64,000 nt of DNA from Fimbriimonadaceae bacterium (GCA_019694835.1 JAIBBE010000065.1:48932-112931), one strand, 5' to 3'; shown: positions 23,483-31,863, counted from the first letter of the stretch. Translations and numbers: made by a program. The notes: generated by a model not told the origin, from the letters alone.

Positions 23483-23586
23483 GGGTGGCCGGGGTGATGA
23501 AATTGTGCACCCCGGTTCGACCAAGTCCTGAGCGGCTTCCGCGGCTGGCAGCGCCGGGGTGCACAATTTCATCACCCCGGCCACCC
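23483..23586. repeat. Family E element with perfect 33-bp inverted arms
   Basis: Left arm 23483-23515 (starts GGGTGGCCGGGGTGATGA) and right arm 23554-23586 are exact reverse complements, separated by 38 bases. The perfect arms suggest this is the youngest copy of the family in the window; others are 14478-14580 and 62956-63123. Confidence 0.92.
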
Positions 23587-23788
23587 ACTCTGGACTACTT
23601 CCGGAAGTTTGCGGCACCTAAAATTCCCCGCCCTCAGGAATTGCGATTGCAGCTATTCACCATGACGCGGCTCGATCTTGCCCGCGCTTGACTGCTATGA
23701 AGTAATCAAGTCTATCAGCCAGACTCGCCCATTGGCTCACAGAGACACGGCTTCCCGGATGCCGGCAGGATGCCAGCGGTACAGAGAA
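23587..23788. other. Non-coding remainder of the gap, with one family C arm
   Basis: No convincing gene in the 383-base gap after the phosphoesterase. A solitary family C arm, GCCGGCAGGATGCCAGCGGT, starts at 23761 without a matching partner nearby. Nothing else is visible. Confidence 0.6.
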
Positions 23789-24181
23789 TCACAGCTTCTT
23801 CAACAAGACTTCGCGGATCTCACCATCACTGAACATCCCGTCCGTACGAAGCGCATAGGCGCAGTGCATCTCAAGAACACCACCATCGAAGGAGATCGAC
23901 ATATCTGCCTTATCTCTCACGTTCTTCAGCTTGACGAGATTCAAACCTTCTCGAACGGCTTCCTTCCCCATTTCATCAATACAGATGGTGCGAAGCGCCA
24001 TATTGAGCCGATGGCAGGAAAGGTTATCGAGAAAGTTCAGCCCCTCTAAATCGTCCTCGAGGCTAGCCCAATCAACTTCGTACGGAATGGGCTTTCCGCA
24101 AATCTCCTCGATTTCCTTGACACGTTCGGGAAGGGTGGTTTCTTCGAGTTCCTTGATCTTTCGTCGTTCGTTCAGTCCCAT
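23789..24181 (-). CDS. Hypothetical 130-residue cytoplasmic protein
   Basis: Start is the ATG at 24181, preceded by AAGGAG at a good distance; the frame continues upstream without a better start. The protein opens with a charged helix (NERRKIKELEETTLPERVKEIEEI), then a compact domain with YEVDWASLEDDLEGLNFLDNL, a helix with HRLNMALRTICIDEMGKEAV and a C-terminal alpha/beta part (DMSISFDGGVLEMHCAY). No signal peptide and no membrane segment. I do not recognise the family. It is divergent from the oxidoreductase gene at 24266. Confidence 0.75.
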   Translation of the reverse strand: MGLNERRKIKELEETTLPERVKEIEEICGKPIPYEVDWASLEDDLEGLNFLDNLSCHRLNMALRTICIDEMGKEAVREGLNLVKLKNVRDKADMSISFDGGVLEMHCAYALRTDGMFSDGEIREVLLKKL

Positions 24182-24265
24182 TGGGGGTCTCCTTGCTGCA
24201 CCTGCGCTGAGAATACCAGCGAGGTACCGCGCAAGCATAGGGCGTTTGGACTAAACTGCGGGACT

Positions 24266-25243
24266 ATGAGTTCAGAACTTCGCCTTGCCTGGGTCGGCGT
24301 CGGCCACATTCACACTCCCGGCTTTGTCAATGAGGTCCTCGGTCGGGGCATCAAGTGTGCAGGTGTCTATGACGATGACGCCGAAAGGGCCGCCAAGAAT
24401 GCAGAGAAGCTCGGCGGACCGGTTCTTACCCTCGCAGAGATCGCGCAAGTGGACGCTGACGGCTGGGTCATCACGAGCGAGACGGTACGTCACCTCGACC
24501 TTCTGCGCCCCATCGTCAAGCCGGGGCGGAAAATCTTCGTCGAGAAGCCGCTCGGGACCGACGCCGCCCAGTCGAGAGCCATCACCGCAGCGATTGAGGA
24601 TGGTCAGGCCATTTTCCAAACAGGCTACCGGATGCGCGGCGATTCCCGAGTTCGGACTCTGAAAACGTTTCTGGACGAGGGCCGATTTGGGACGGTGACC
24701 CGTGCTCGGATGAGCGTTTGCCACAACGGCGCGCTCGGCGGCTGGTTTGACAACGAATGGCGCTGGATGGCCGACCGGTCGCAGTCTGGCGTCGGAGCCT
24801 ACGGCGATCTCGGGACTCACGGCCTGGACCTGCTCATGTGGCTCTTCGGCGATGTGGACGCCGCGACCGGTGCCCTCGGGATGGGGACGGCAAGGTATCC
24901 GGGCTGTGACGAGTTCGGAGAGGGCCTCATGCAGTTCGCCAGCGGCGTGATTGGCACGCTTGCCGCATCGTGGGACGATGTGGCCGACCCGATCCGGCTG
25001 CAAATCTGTGGAACGAAGGGGCACGCCCTGCTGAATGGCGATTTGCAGGTCGCCGGCGAGGACGGAAGGCTAGAGGTCGTGACCGACCTCGTACCGGAGG
25101 CTCCCGCCGGATTCAGCGCCTTCTTGGACTGCGTCCAAGGTCTTGACGCCGAACTCGTGACTCCTCGCGCGGCTACTGCACGCGATGTTGTGATGGACGC
25201 GATCTATCGCGGTGCCGAGACCAGGACATGGATTGCGCTTTAG
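24266..25243 (+). CDS. Gfo/Idh/MocA family oxidoreductase
   Basis: NAD(P)-dependent dehydrogenase of sugars or sugar-like substrates. The 325-residue protein has a Rossmann start (RLAWVGVGHIHTPGF, with an altered glycine pattern), the conserved EKP of IFVEKPLGTD (about 92-94), GYRMRGDSRVR, and the second-domain GDLGTHGLDLLMWLFGD with the usual Asp/His pair. The AKGH/ICGTKGHALLNGD strand near 250 is also typical. Substrate cannot be read from the sequence. Its stop overlaps the convergent HAF-repeat gene by four bases. Confidence 0.9.
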   Translation: MSSELRLAWVGVGHIHTPGFVNEVLGRGIKCAGVYDDDAERAAKNAEKLGGPVLTLAEIAQVDADGWVITSETVRHLDLLRPIVKPGRKIFVEKPLGTDAAQSRAITAAIEDGQAIFQTGYRMRGDSRVRTLKTFLDEGRFGTVTRARMSVCHNGALGGWFDNEWRWMADRSQSGVGAYGDLGTHGLDLLMWLFGDVDAATGALGMGTARYPGCDEFGEGLMQFASGVIGTLAASWDDVADPIRLQICGTKGHALLNGDLQVAGEDGRLEVVTDLVPEAPAGFSAFLDCVQGLDAELVTPRAATARDVVMDAIYRGAETRTWIAL

Positions 25244-26340
25244 GGAAATCGGATCGCCGTTGGCTTCATCGGGTTGAGGAGAAATGCTCGAGGCTGGCCG
25301 TTGTGGAGCCCCGTTCCAACGATCTGGCCACGGTCGTTCAGTCCACTGACCGAGATCTCTGACCACCCGAAGCCACTGGCATCCAGCGTCTGAGCGAGGT
25401 CAATGACGCGGCCATTCATCCAAAGAACTGGCCTGCGAACGTCCGGTGCCGCGCCAGTATTGCTCCAGCCGATGACCATGCCTTGTCGGTTGATCGCGAT
25501 GGCTGATCCTTGGTTGCCACCGGGTAGCCACGGCAGCGCGGTTGGCGAATGGTCAGCGTCGTTGTTCCAAAGGGTCGGAATCGTGGCATAGATTCCGGCG
25601 AGACTGTCGCCGACGACCTGACCAGAGTCGTTGACTCCGTAGGCATAGGAAGTCCACCCTGGGGCGGCTGGCTGAAGCAAAGTCAGTGTGTGCTCGGGGT
25701 TGTTCGCCCAGAGCGCGCCGAGTTGACCGAATACCGTGCTCTGGACGTAACCGACAACTTGCGCACCGTTGTTCGCACCGAAGGCATAGCCCATACGAGA
25801 GTCCACCTGGCCGCTCGGATGATTGGGCAGGAGCACGCTGAGGAAGCGATCCGGATGGGCCGGATCTTGGGTCCACACGATGGGTGCCCACAGGTAGCTC
25901 ATCGATCGATTTCCGACGATCACGCCCGAGTCCGTGATGGCGATGGCACGCAGATTGGACCCGCCGTGGTGTTCGATATTCACGAGACTGTTGCCACTAG
26001 CGAGAATCGCCTGAGGCTGGACGAAGCCTTCGTCTCCCTCTCCAACGACGACCCCCGACTCGTTTATCGCATGAGCCAGACTGTACTCACCCTGATCCAG
26101 CAAACCGATGGATCGCATCGCGCCATTGCTCCAAACGAAGCCTTGCTGGTTGAAGTATTCGTTGGCAGGCGCGCAGTGACCCACGACCTCGCCCCGTTCG
26201 TTGAGCCCCTCAGCAGAACTCGCGACCATGCCCGGCATCACTCCGAGGTCGGTGATCGAGTAGCGAATCTTCGCAATCGGTTGGGCGAAAGAAGCCGATG
26301 TGAGGCACACGGCCACTGTCAGTGTGAGGAAGCATTTCAT
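25240..26340 (-). CDS. Exported HAF-repeat protein
   Basis: A 366-residue protein with a signal peptide (MKCFLTLTVAVCLTSASFA) and seven or so copies of the HAF-type repeat, in which a strand such as GLNERGEVVGHC, AINESGVVVGEG, AITDSGVIVGNR, GVNDSGQVVGDS, AINRQGMVIGWS or GLNDRGQIVGTG alternates with a segment ending in FVWSNG, VLWMNG or similar. These form a beta-propeller-like extracellular protein of unknown role. Length and the repeat spacing are usual. It ends convergently with the oxidoreductase gene and lies 41 bases downstream of the PLP enzyme gene, probably in one transcript. Confidence 0.88.
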   Translation of the reverse strand: MKCFLTLTVAVCLTSASFAQPIAKIRYSITDLGVMPGMVASSAEGLNERGEVVGHCAPANEYFNQQGFVWSNGAMRSIGLLDQGEYSLAHAINESGVVVGEGDEGFVQPQAILASGNSLVNIEHHGGSNLRAIAITDSGVIVGNRSMSYLWAPIVWTQDPAHPDRFLSVLLPNHPSGQVDSRMGYAFGANNGAQVVGYVQSTVFGQLGALWANNPEHTLTLLQPAAPGWTSYAYGVNDSGQVVGDSLAGIYATIPTLWNNDADHSPTALPWLPGGNQGSAIAINRQGMVIGWSNTGAAPDVRRPVLWMNGRVIDLAQTLDASGFGWSEISVSGLNDRGQIVGTGLHNGQPRAFLLNPMKPTAIRFP

Positions 26341-26381
26341 GGTTATGAACCAGAAGAGACGGATCGCGGCAGTTTGATACG

Positions 26382-27353
26382 TTAGCCGGGTACCGCAAAG
26401 AGCGTTGGCATCCCACCGGTGTGCCAAAACAGCACTCGGCCGGTGACTTCGCCGTTCCGAACCAAATGCAGCAGTCCATCGAACGCCTTCCCGCTGTAAA
26501 TCGGATCGAGGAAGATGCCCTCGTGATCGAGGAGCCAGGCGTTGGCGGCGACACTGCCCTCGCTGGCGACCCCGTATCCCGTGCCAACGAACCCGAATCG
26601 CAGATCGAAATCGGCAACCGTCATGCCGTGGTCGAAACCGGTGATGTCGTCGAGCCCAGCCGTCAGTCGAACCAGATCCGTTAGGTTTTCGGGCTCGGGG
26701 TCGCACGAGATGCCGATCACTTTCGTCGGTGTGGTGGCATAGGAATAGGCGAGGCCGGCATGGGTGCTCCCGCTGCTGCTAGGGCAGATGGCGGTGTCGA
26801 ATTCCCCTTGATGCTGTGCCTCCAGTCCGGCTTGGTAGAACGCGTACGCACCTTGGGGCGAACTGCCGCCGATGGGAATTCGGTAGACCTTGCTGCCCTT
26901 GGCTTCATGTCTCTTGGCAAGTTCTTCAGCCGCCGCGAAGAGGTCGTCCCAAGAGCCATCGGGGGTGATCTCAAGTTCGACTTCCAGCATGCGGTCCAGT
27001 ATCTCGTTGCCCCCGCGAGCGGGCTTGGGTCCAAAGCCGGTCGGCTTGCCAAACTCGGGTTCGTATGGCAATTCCATCGTCGCAGCGGCGCACCGAAGCC
27101 CCAAAATCCGACACGCTGCACCCAACTGCCGGATGAAATTGGACTGAACCGACCCGCAGGACACGACCATATCGGCCCCCGACGCAAGCGCCTCGGCCAT
27201 GAGGTACTCCAGCTTTCGTCCCTTGTTGCCGCCCATCGCAAAGCCAGTCAAATCATCGCGCTTGATCCAGAGGTCGATCCCGAGGGCTTGCGACGCGCGA
27301 TCGAGGCGATGGAGCGGGGTGGGGGCGACGATGAAGGGAATTCGGGGCAGCAT
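26382..27353 (-). CDS. PLP-dependent ACC deaminase / D-cysteine desulfhydrase family enzyme
   Basis: A 323-residue fold-type II PLP enzyme. The N-terminal TPLHRLDRASQALGIDLWIKRDDLTG segment, the PLP lysine in MGGNKGRKLEYL (K near 44), the SCGSVQSNFIRQLGAA motif, and the phosphate-binding SSSGSTHAGLA are all present. Family members release ammonia and a 2-oxo acid, with sulfide in the desulfhydrases, from D-cysteine, L-cysteic acid or ACC; the substrate is not decided here. The gene starts 58 bases from the divergent methyltransferase at 27411. Confidence 0.92.
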   Translation of the reverse strand: MLPRIPFIVAPTPLHRLDRASQALGIDLWIKRDDLTGFAMGGNKGRKLEYLMAEALASGADMVVSCGSVQSNFIRQLGAACRILGLRCAAATMELPYEPEFGKPTGFGPKPARGGNEILDRMLEVELEITPDGSWDDLFAAAEELAKRHEAKGSKVYRIPIGGSSPQGAYAFYQAGLEAQHQGEFDTAICPSSSGSTHAGLAYSYATTPTKVIGISCDPEPENLTDLVRLTAGLDDITGFDHGMTVADFDLRFGFVGTGYGVASEGSVAANAWLLDHEGIFLDPIYSGKAFDGLLHLVRNGEVTGRVLFWHTGGMPTLFAVPG

Positions 27354-27410
27354 TGCCTCTTCATTGTGGCGAAATCACGCGATCAAGCCGATAATTCGAC
27401 CAGGTACCCC

Positions 27411-28469
27411 ATGGCTCAAGCATTCGCCTTTCACCCGACGTACGACGATCCGGTCGAAACCTTTCGACGCGCCGAGCAGCTTGTCACCGAGCAGGCTGAT
27501 GCTGCGGCTGCGCAGCTCTATGAACTCTGTCGAAGCACGCCCGCTCTTGAGGCTGTGGCACTGGTTCGGCTGGCCGAAATCGCCAACCGTGCGGGACGGG
27601 CGTTGGAATCGCGTGATTTGCATGCGGAGGCCTTTCGGGTTGAGCCGCGACTAACGCAACGCATCCTCCCCGACGACAGTCCGAACTTCGCTTATTACTA
27701 CAGTCGGAAGAATCAGGTTTCGGTGGAGACTTGTCCCCTATGTGGTTCTGCTGGTGAACCGCACTCCGCCTATAACACAACCACGAATCATGATTTCATT
27801 CCTGGATTCGAGCCGATTCGACTTTGGATGAGATGTGATGGATGTCATCACCTCTACGCTTCGGAGTATCCAGCGAATCTTGGAGCGCTCCTCAGCGGCG
27901 GATGTCCCGAGCATCATCAATATCCGAAGGCGGATATCCTCCCTTCGCTTGCTCCGATTGTTGGCCGTCTTCGTCAGGTTTCGCGAGGGGATCGATTCCT
28001 GGAAGTTGGAGTCGGGGCGGGAGAGCTTGCGGCGCTTGCGCTCGAGTTTCTGTTTGAGGTCGAGGGGCTTGATATTCGCCCAGCATACGCGGAAGCCGTT
28101 CGTAAGCGATTAGGCATTCCAGTTTCTTCTCTGCCTTTCGAGTCCTTTGAATCATCGACTCGCTATCACGTAATCTGCATGGGGGACGTAATCGAGCACA
28201 TGGTTGATCCTATGTCATCTTTGCGAAAGGCGAAGTCACTTCTTGAGCCCAACGGGATTCTGTGGGTATCTACACCGAATTGGGAAAGCGCGTTCTCACG
28301 GCTCATCAAAGACGCAGATCCGATGTGGAGAGTCGTCGAGCATCTCAACTACTTTTCCTATCGCTCTTTGAAATCTACACTGGAAAGTCTGGGATTGGAA
28401 GTCATCGATTACCGAGTGTCAACTCATTACTTCGGAAGTATGGAAGTCACCGCCCGCATCGTCACATAA
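27411..28469 (+). CDS. SAM methyltransferase with N-terminal helical and zinc-ribbon regions
   Basis: A 352-residue protein. Residues about 20-90 look like helical repeats (RAEQLVTEQADAAAAQLYEL). Residues about 105-150 hold two Cys pairs (CPLC and CDGC), probably a zinc ribbon. The methyltransferase domain starts near 190 with RFLEVGVGAGELAALAL, then VEGLDIRPAYAEAVRK, VICMGDVIEHMVDPMSSL and LLEPNGILWVSTPNWESA, as in Methyltransf_23 proteins of glycan clusters. A/T-ending codons are common from about 27700 on, unlike neighbours, hinting at transfer. The upstream frame is ignored because it overlaps the divergent enzyme gene. The 3' end overlaps the convergent GNAT gene by 43 bases. Confidence 0.82.
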   Translation: MAQAFAFHPTYDDPVETFRRAEQLVTEQADAAAAQLYELCRSTPALEAVALVRLAEIANRAGRALESRDLHAEAFRVEPRLTQRILPDDSPNFAYYYSRKNQVSVETCPLCGSAGEPHSAYNTTTNHDFIPGFEPIRLWMRCDGCHHLYASEYPANLGALLSGGCPEHHQYPKADILPSLAPIVGRLRQVSRGDRFLEVGVGAGELAALALEFLFEVEGLDIRPAYAEAVRKRLGIPVSSLPFESFESSTRYHVICMGDVIEHMVDPMSSLRKAKSLLEPNGILWVSTPNWESAFSRLIKDADPMWRVVEHLNYFSYRSLKSTLESLGLEVIDYRVSTHYFGSMEVTARIVT

Positions 28470-29362
28470 GACCTCGTAATCCGGAAGCCGTGACGCTCAT
28501 AGAACTCCGGAATTCCGGTCCAGTCGATCAGGCACTGTCGCGCGCCCAGTCGCTTAAGGAGATCAAGCCCCCGCGACAGAAGGTGGTCGCCAAGACCCTG
28601 ACCGCGAACGCGCGTCGCGACCCCGATTGGGCCCAAAGTACACCATTGGGGCCCGAGTGCTTCCTGCCAGACTGCTCCTCCAATCGGATACGAATCGGCA
28701 TCGAATTTCTGCAAGACCACGAATCCGATGCACTCTCCACCTTCAAACATCCCTAAGACAAAGTCATGGCCACCCTCGATTTTTGCCTTGCGGCTGACAT
28801 CGTAAGGCCAACGCCCGGAAAACTCGCGATGTAGAAAGGTCATGAGACACTCTTCGTCTTCAGGTTGGCACCACCGAACCTCAATCGCGTAATCGCTGAA
28901 GCGTGGTTCGTACGTCGTAAGGTCCCGCTCCAAATCGTGAACAACAGAACCTCGCGTAAATCCGCCCTCTGCCAGCACCGAGACAACATCATTACATGTC
29001 GTGGGGCAACCGGGAAGGAAGTGATTGAGATCTTGGCCAAACGAGACAACAGAAACCCCGAACTCAGAGAATTGCTGCAAAGCTTGCTGAACGAGTTGAA
29101 CGGCGGAGTTCCGATCGCTGAACGCAAGCGCGGAGATAAAGCCGTGCTCTCCCGCACCTTGAAAGGTCGAAGAGTGCTTGCAGACGATAAAGGCGCTATC
29201 ATCGGAGGCATACCACGAAGCTTCTGCCCAGAACCCCGGCGATCTTATCGTATTCAGCGCCATGATCTGCGCACTTACATGAAACTGCGGTCCATAGCAT
29301 GAGTTCCAAAGCGCGGTCGCACCAAGAATGGATCTGTGTCCAAACGAAAGGAGGTCAGACAT
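28427..29362 (-). CDS. GNAT family N-acetyltransferase
   Basis: A 311-residue protein probably made of two GNAT-type halves. The C-terminal half has the acetyl-CoA-binding pattern LGPIGVATRVRGQGLGDHLL (Q/R-x-x-G-x-G/A as RVRGQGLG) and the terminal WTGIPEFYERHGFRITRSY strand and helix. The N-terminal half is degenerate (ISALAFSDRNSAVQLVQQAL). The acceptor substrate is unknown. ATG 29362 was chosen, overlapping the DUF503 stop by 8 bases; ATG 29395 is a possible alternative. It ends inside the convergent methyltransferase gene. Confidence 0.82.
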   Translation of the reverse strand: MSDLLSFGHRSILGATALWNSCYGPQFHVSAQIMALNTIRSPGFWAEASWYASDDSAFIVCKHSSTFQGAGEHGFISALAFSDRNSAVQLVQQALQQFSEFGVSVVSFGQDLNHFLPGCPTTCNDVVSVLAEGGFTRGSVVHDLERDLTTYEPRFSDYAIEVRWCQPEDEECLMTFLHREFSGRWPYDVSRKAKIEGGHDFVLGMFEGGECIGFVVLQKFDADSYPIGGAVWQEALGPQWCTLGPIGVATRVRGQGLGDHLLSRGLDLLKRLGARQCLIDWTGIPEFYERHGFRITRSYVTMRAVTSILPK

Positions 29363-29642
29363 GCTGCACGTCCCGTTGAAAATCCTCAACTTCAATGCGC
29401 GGATCGCTCAAGATGACCTCCATCGTCTTGTCGAGAACCTCGCTGGCGTGCAGGGCATTGTTGGAGACCACCGAGAAGCCGAGTGTGGCCAAGTTATGCA
29501 GTTCCTGGTCGTTGGTTTCGCCGACGGCCAGGTGCAGCCTAACGCGTATCACGTCGAGCAGATGCTTGACGATCTTGCGCTTGTCTTTCAATGAGAAACT
29601 GCCTTCGATGCGAAGGGTGACCTCCATCCAGCCCACGACCAT
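29355..29642 (-). CDS. DUF503 (YlxP-like) family protein
   Basis: A 95-residue protein matching the whole family: VVGWMEVTLRIEGSFSLKDKR (the conserved SLKDKR), VKHLLDVIRVRLHLAVGE, ATLGFSVVSNNALHASEVLDKTM and the short C-terminal tail. In many Gram-positive bacteria YlxP is encoded beside infB and rbfA and is thought to have a ribosome-linked role; here that context is absent. The longer upstream frame covers the promoter of the divergent gene and lacks family similarity, so ATG 29642 was used. Confidence 0.85.
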   Translation of the reverse strand: MVVGWMEVTLRIEGSFSLKDKRKIVKHLLDVIRVRLHLAVGETNDQELHNLATLGFSVVSNNALHASEVLDKTMEVILSDPRIEVEDFQRDVQHV

Positions 29643-29682
29643 TGTGCATTCACTATAGCCGACCAGAAGGTAACCTCCCACT

Positions 29683-30189
29683 ATGAAATCGCGACTCTTC
29701 GCCGGAGCTTTCCTCTGCCTGATGGCATGTCTCGCCTCAGCCGATCCTAAGAATGAAATCCAGGCGCTGTACACCAAAGCCGCCGCCGCCATGAAGCAAA
29801 AGAACGCGACGGCAATCCTCGCGATGGCGACGCCCGACCTCACCTACAAGGCCAAAGACGGACGGGTCATGAAGCGCAAAGAGCTTGAAACTCAGCTGAA
29901 GAGCCAGTTCAAGGTCGTGAAAACGGTGACGAAGTCGTCTCAAACGCTCATCAGCATCAAAGTGAATGGAACCACTGCCGAGGTGATGTGCAAGAGCGTG
30001 TTCGAGGGCCAGATTCCCAACCCGCAGACCAAGAAGATCATGGTCCTAAAGGCGGTCGGCGAATCCAGGGACACCTGGGTCAAGGGCGCGAGTGGATGGA
30101 AACTGAAGGCCATCGTCGAAGTCTCCGATACTACGACCCTCGACGGAAAGCCTCTGCAGACGGCGACTGGCACCCGTCAATTGCGATAG
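29683..30189 (+). CDS. Exported NTF2-like (SnoaL/DUF4440-type) protein
   Basis: A 168-residue protein with a signal peptide (MKSRLFAGAFLCLMACLASA; the Cys at 12 and 16 are followed by Leu/Met and do not form a clean lipobox). The mature part starts with helix NEIQALYTKAAAAMKQKNATAIL, followed by LAMATPDLTYKAKDGRVMKRKELE, which is the usual NTF2-like opening, and ends in curved strands (RDTWVKGASGWKLKAIVE). Such folds bind small ligands or act as enzymes; no catalytic set is evident. Divergent from DUF503, with a 40-base gap. Confidence 0.78.
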   Translation: MKSRLFAGAFLCLMACLASADPKNEIQALYTKAAAAMKQKNATAILAMATPDLTYKAKDGRVMKRKELETQLKSQFKVVKTVTKSSQTLISIKVNGTTAEVMCKSVFEGQIPNPQTKKIMVLKAVGESRDTWVKGASGWKLKAIVEVSDTTTLDGKPLQTATGTRQLR

Positions 30190-30460
30190 CTTCCAGGCTC
30201 CAGTGTCCAACATGTCTCCGAACAGGTGGTCAATTCACGGTTGGGGGAGGACGGGGATGTTCGAGGCTTCCACATGCGGGGAGCCTCCATCCGTGGCAGG
30301 ATGGAGGCGTTCGGGTTTCCCCCTCTCTCGCTCCCGCGGGGGAGTGCTGGGGAGGGGGCTCACATACGGCAAAGCTCTGCGGCGAAACCTCTCCCCCAGC
30401 CCCTCTCCTCCGCCACCAAGGCCTCCGCAATCGCAATCGGGAAGGCGCAGGAGAGGGGAG
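30190..30460. repeat. Mixed repeat block between the NTF2-like gene and rsgA
   Basis: Within the 392-base gap before the leader ORF are: GCCTCCATCC/GGATGGAGGC (30283-30308, the family B tail palindrome); CCCCCTCTCTCGCTCCCGCG and GGGGAGTGCTGGGGAGGGGG (about 30318-30358, family B); and a family A copy in reverse orientation (30387-30460). The order B then A is the reverse of the unit in the methyltransferase gene, consistent with one composite element flipped. No gene is supported here. Confidence 0.85.
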
Positions 30461-30500
30461 TCGGTGAATTACCAGTTTTCGGCCCTTTTGCCCTAGGGTC

Positions 30501-30530
30501 TTGCCAAACCGACGTCGGAGTCGGTAAAGT
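30501..30530 (+). promoter_or_regulatory. Candidate promoter for the rsgA transcript
   Basis: TTGCCA (30501-30506) and TAAAGT (30525-30530) are 18 bases apart. The spacer contains the perfect palindrome CCGACGTCGG (30509-30518), which could be an operator. The predicted transcript would begin near 30537. Confidence 0.45.
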
Positions 30531-30581
30531 GCGGTTCGTACTCGGATTGCGGGTCCAATTCACCTGGAGGTAACGAAAACA

Positions 30582-30638
30582 ATGTCTGCAAGAAACTCTG
30601 CTTCAACCCCGTTCGCCTCCGGTACCCTCTCTCGCTAG
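30582..30638 (+). CDS. Possible 18-residue leader peptide upstream of rsgA
   Basis: ATG 30582 is preceded by a perfect GGAGGT at nine bases, one of the best ribosome-binding sites in the window. It encodes MSARNSASTPFASGTLSR and then TAG. It ends 82 bases before the TTG start chosen for rsgA and is in a different frame. No stalling motif or run of one amino acid stands out, though Ser/Thr are enriched. It may be a regulatory leader ORF, or the real translation start of a gene disrupted by a frameshift. Confidence 0.4.
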   Translation: MSARNSASTPFASGTLSR

Positions 30639-30720
30639 GATTCTTCCTCGGTCGGTTCTACCGGATTGGCGATCTTCGTCGCCTGCGCGTTTGCGCCTGT
30701 CCGTCACGAGGAACCTAACG

Positions 30721-31863
30721 TTGAATTCAAAGAACAATGTCGACCTTCGAAGCCGTTTGGCCGAGATGGATGCCAATGAACGGATGCACCTTCGCAAGAA
30801 GGCCCAGAAAATCCGAAAAGAGATGATCAGCCGAGCCCCCAAGGCCTCGCGCTACGACGAGGAGTCGCCCCGAGCCCGCAAAACGGTCTCGCTGGAAGAC
30901 CTCATGATCCGCCTGCTCGATGAGAGCCCAGGCAGTCCCACCGCGAAGCGTCGTTATTCGCCCACGCGTACCGGCCAAGTGGTTTGGCTTACTTCCCAGC
31001 GCTGCCGCGTGAAATCGGGCAACGAAGTCCTGGATTGCGTCATCGAGCCCGATCTGGCGCGGCATCAGCAGAGCGAGATTGCCGTCGGCGACCACGTTTG
31101 GATCGAAGAGCCGGCCGATAAGCCGCCGATGGTTGTCTCCGTTGAACCCAGGATCACCCGATTGTCGAGGAAAGACCCCGGCAACGCCCATATCGAGCGC
31201 ATCGTGGCCGCGAATATCGAAGTCGTCGTGCTCGTGGTCTCGGTTGGGGGGCCGCCGCTCCATCCGCGCCTCATCGACCGCTACCTCATCGCCATTCAGT
31301 ACGGCGGTGCCGAGCCCCTCCTCTGCGTGAACAAGGTCGACATGCTGACTTCTGAATACGAACAGCAAGCCGAGCTATCGAAGCTGGAGCCCTACGACGC
31401 GATGGGGCTTCCGATCGTGCTCTGCTCTGCCGCGAAGGACTTCGGCATCGAGGAAATCAAGGAGAGGCTTCGGGGTCGGCTCTGCGTGTTCGTGGGCCAC
31501 TCAGGCGTGGGCAAGTCGTCGCTGATCAACGCGATTGCGCCGGATCTGGGCTTGGACACCGGCGTCTTGATGGAGGGTTACGGTCGCGGAGCCCACACGA
31601 CCACCGCGTCAACGTTACATGAACTCGAAGGTGACTTGCGCATCATCGACACCCCGGGGGTTCGCAGCTTCGGCCTGTTCGACGTTGAGCGCGAGGATCT
31701 ACCCTGGTACTTTCCCGAGTTTGAAGGGCCGAGTGAGAACTGCAAGTTCCGGGACTGCATGCACGACCACGAGCCCATTTGCGGGGTTCGTGAAGCGGCG
31801 GAGAGGGGGCGCATCAGTCCGTATCGCTACGAAACGTACCTCAGGGTCCTTCGTCAGCTCTAG
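30721..31863 (+). CDS. rsgA: Ribosome small-subunit-dependent GTPase A
   Basis: Circularly permuted GTPase that matures the 30S subunit. The 380-residue protein has an OB-fold region with ITRLSRKDPGNAHIERIVAANIE, then G4 NKVD, G1 GHSGVGKSS, the G2-region GRGAHTTT and G3 DTPGVRSFG, and the zinc site CKFRDCMHDHEPIC. An extra basic N-terminal region of about 60-80 residues (RLAEMDANERMHLRKKAQKIRKE) precedes the OB fold and is not common in the family. Start is uncertain: TTG 30721 has a weak GAGGA upstream, ATG 30766 (MDANERM) has none. A leader ORF with a much better ribosome site lies just upstream. Confidence 0.9.
   Translation: MNSKNNVDLRSRLAEMDANERMHLRKKAQKIRKEMISRAPKASRYDEESPRARKTVSLEDLMIRLLDESPGSPTAKRRYSPTRTGQVVWLTSQRCRVKSGNEVLDCVIEPDLARHQQSEIAVGDHVWIEEPADKPPMVVSVEPRITRLSRKDPGNAHIERIVAANIEVVVLVVSVGGPPLHPRLIDRYLIAIQYGGAEPLLCVNKVDMLTSEYEQQAELSKLEPYDAMGLPIVLCSAAKDFGIEEIKERLRGRLCVFVGHSGVGKSSLINAIAPDLGLDTGVLMEGYGRGAHTTTASTLHELEGDLRIIDTPGVRSFGLFDVEREDLPWYFPEFEGPSENCKFRDCMHDHEPICGVREAAERGRISPYRYETYLRVLRQL

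Noticed and set aside
26760..27410. Upstream extension of the methyltransferase frame
   Set aside because: It overlaps the divergent PLP enzyme gene with all its motifs. The ATG at 27411 fits better.
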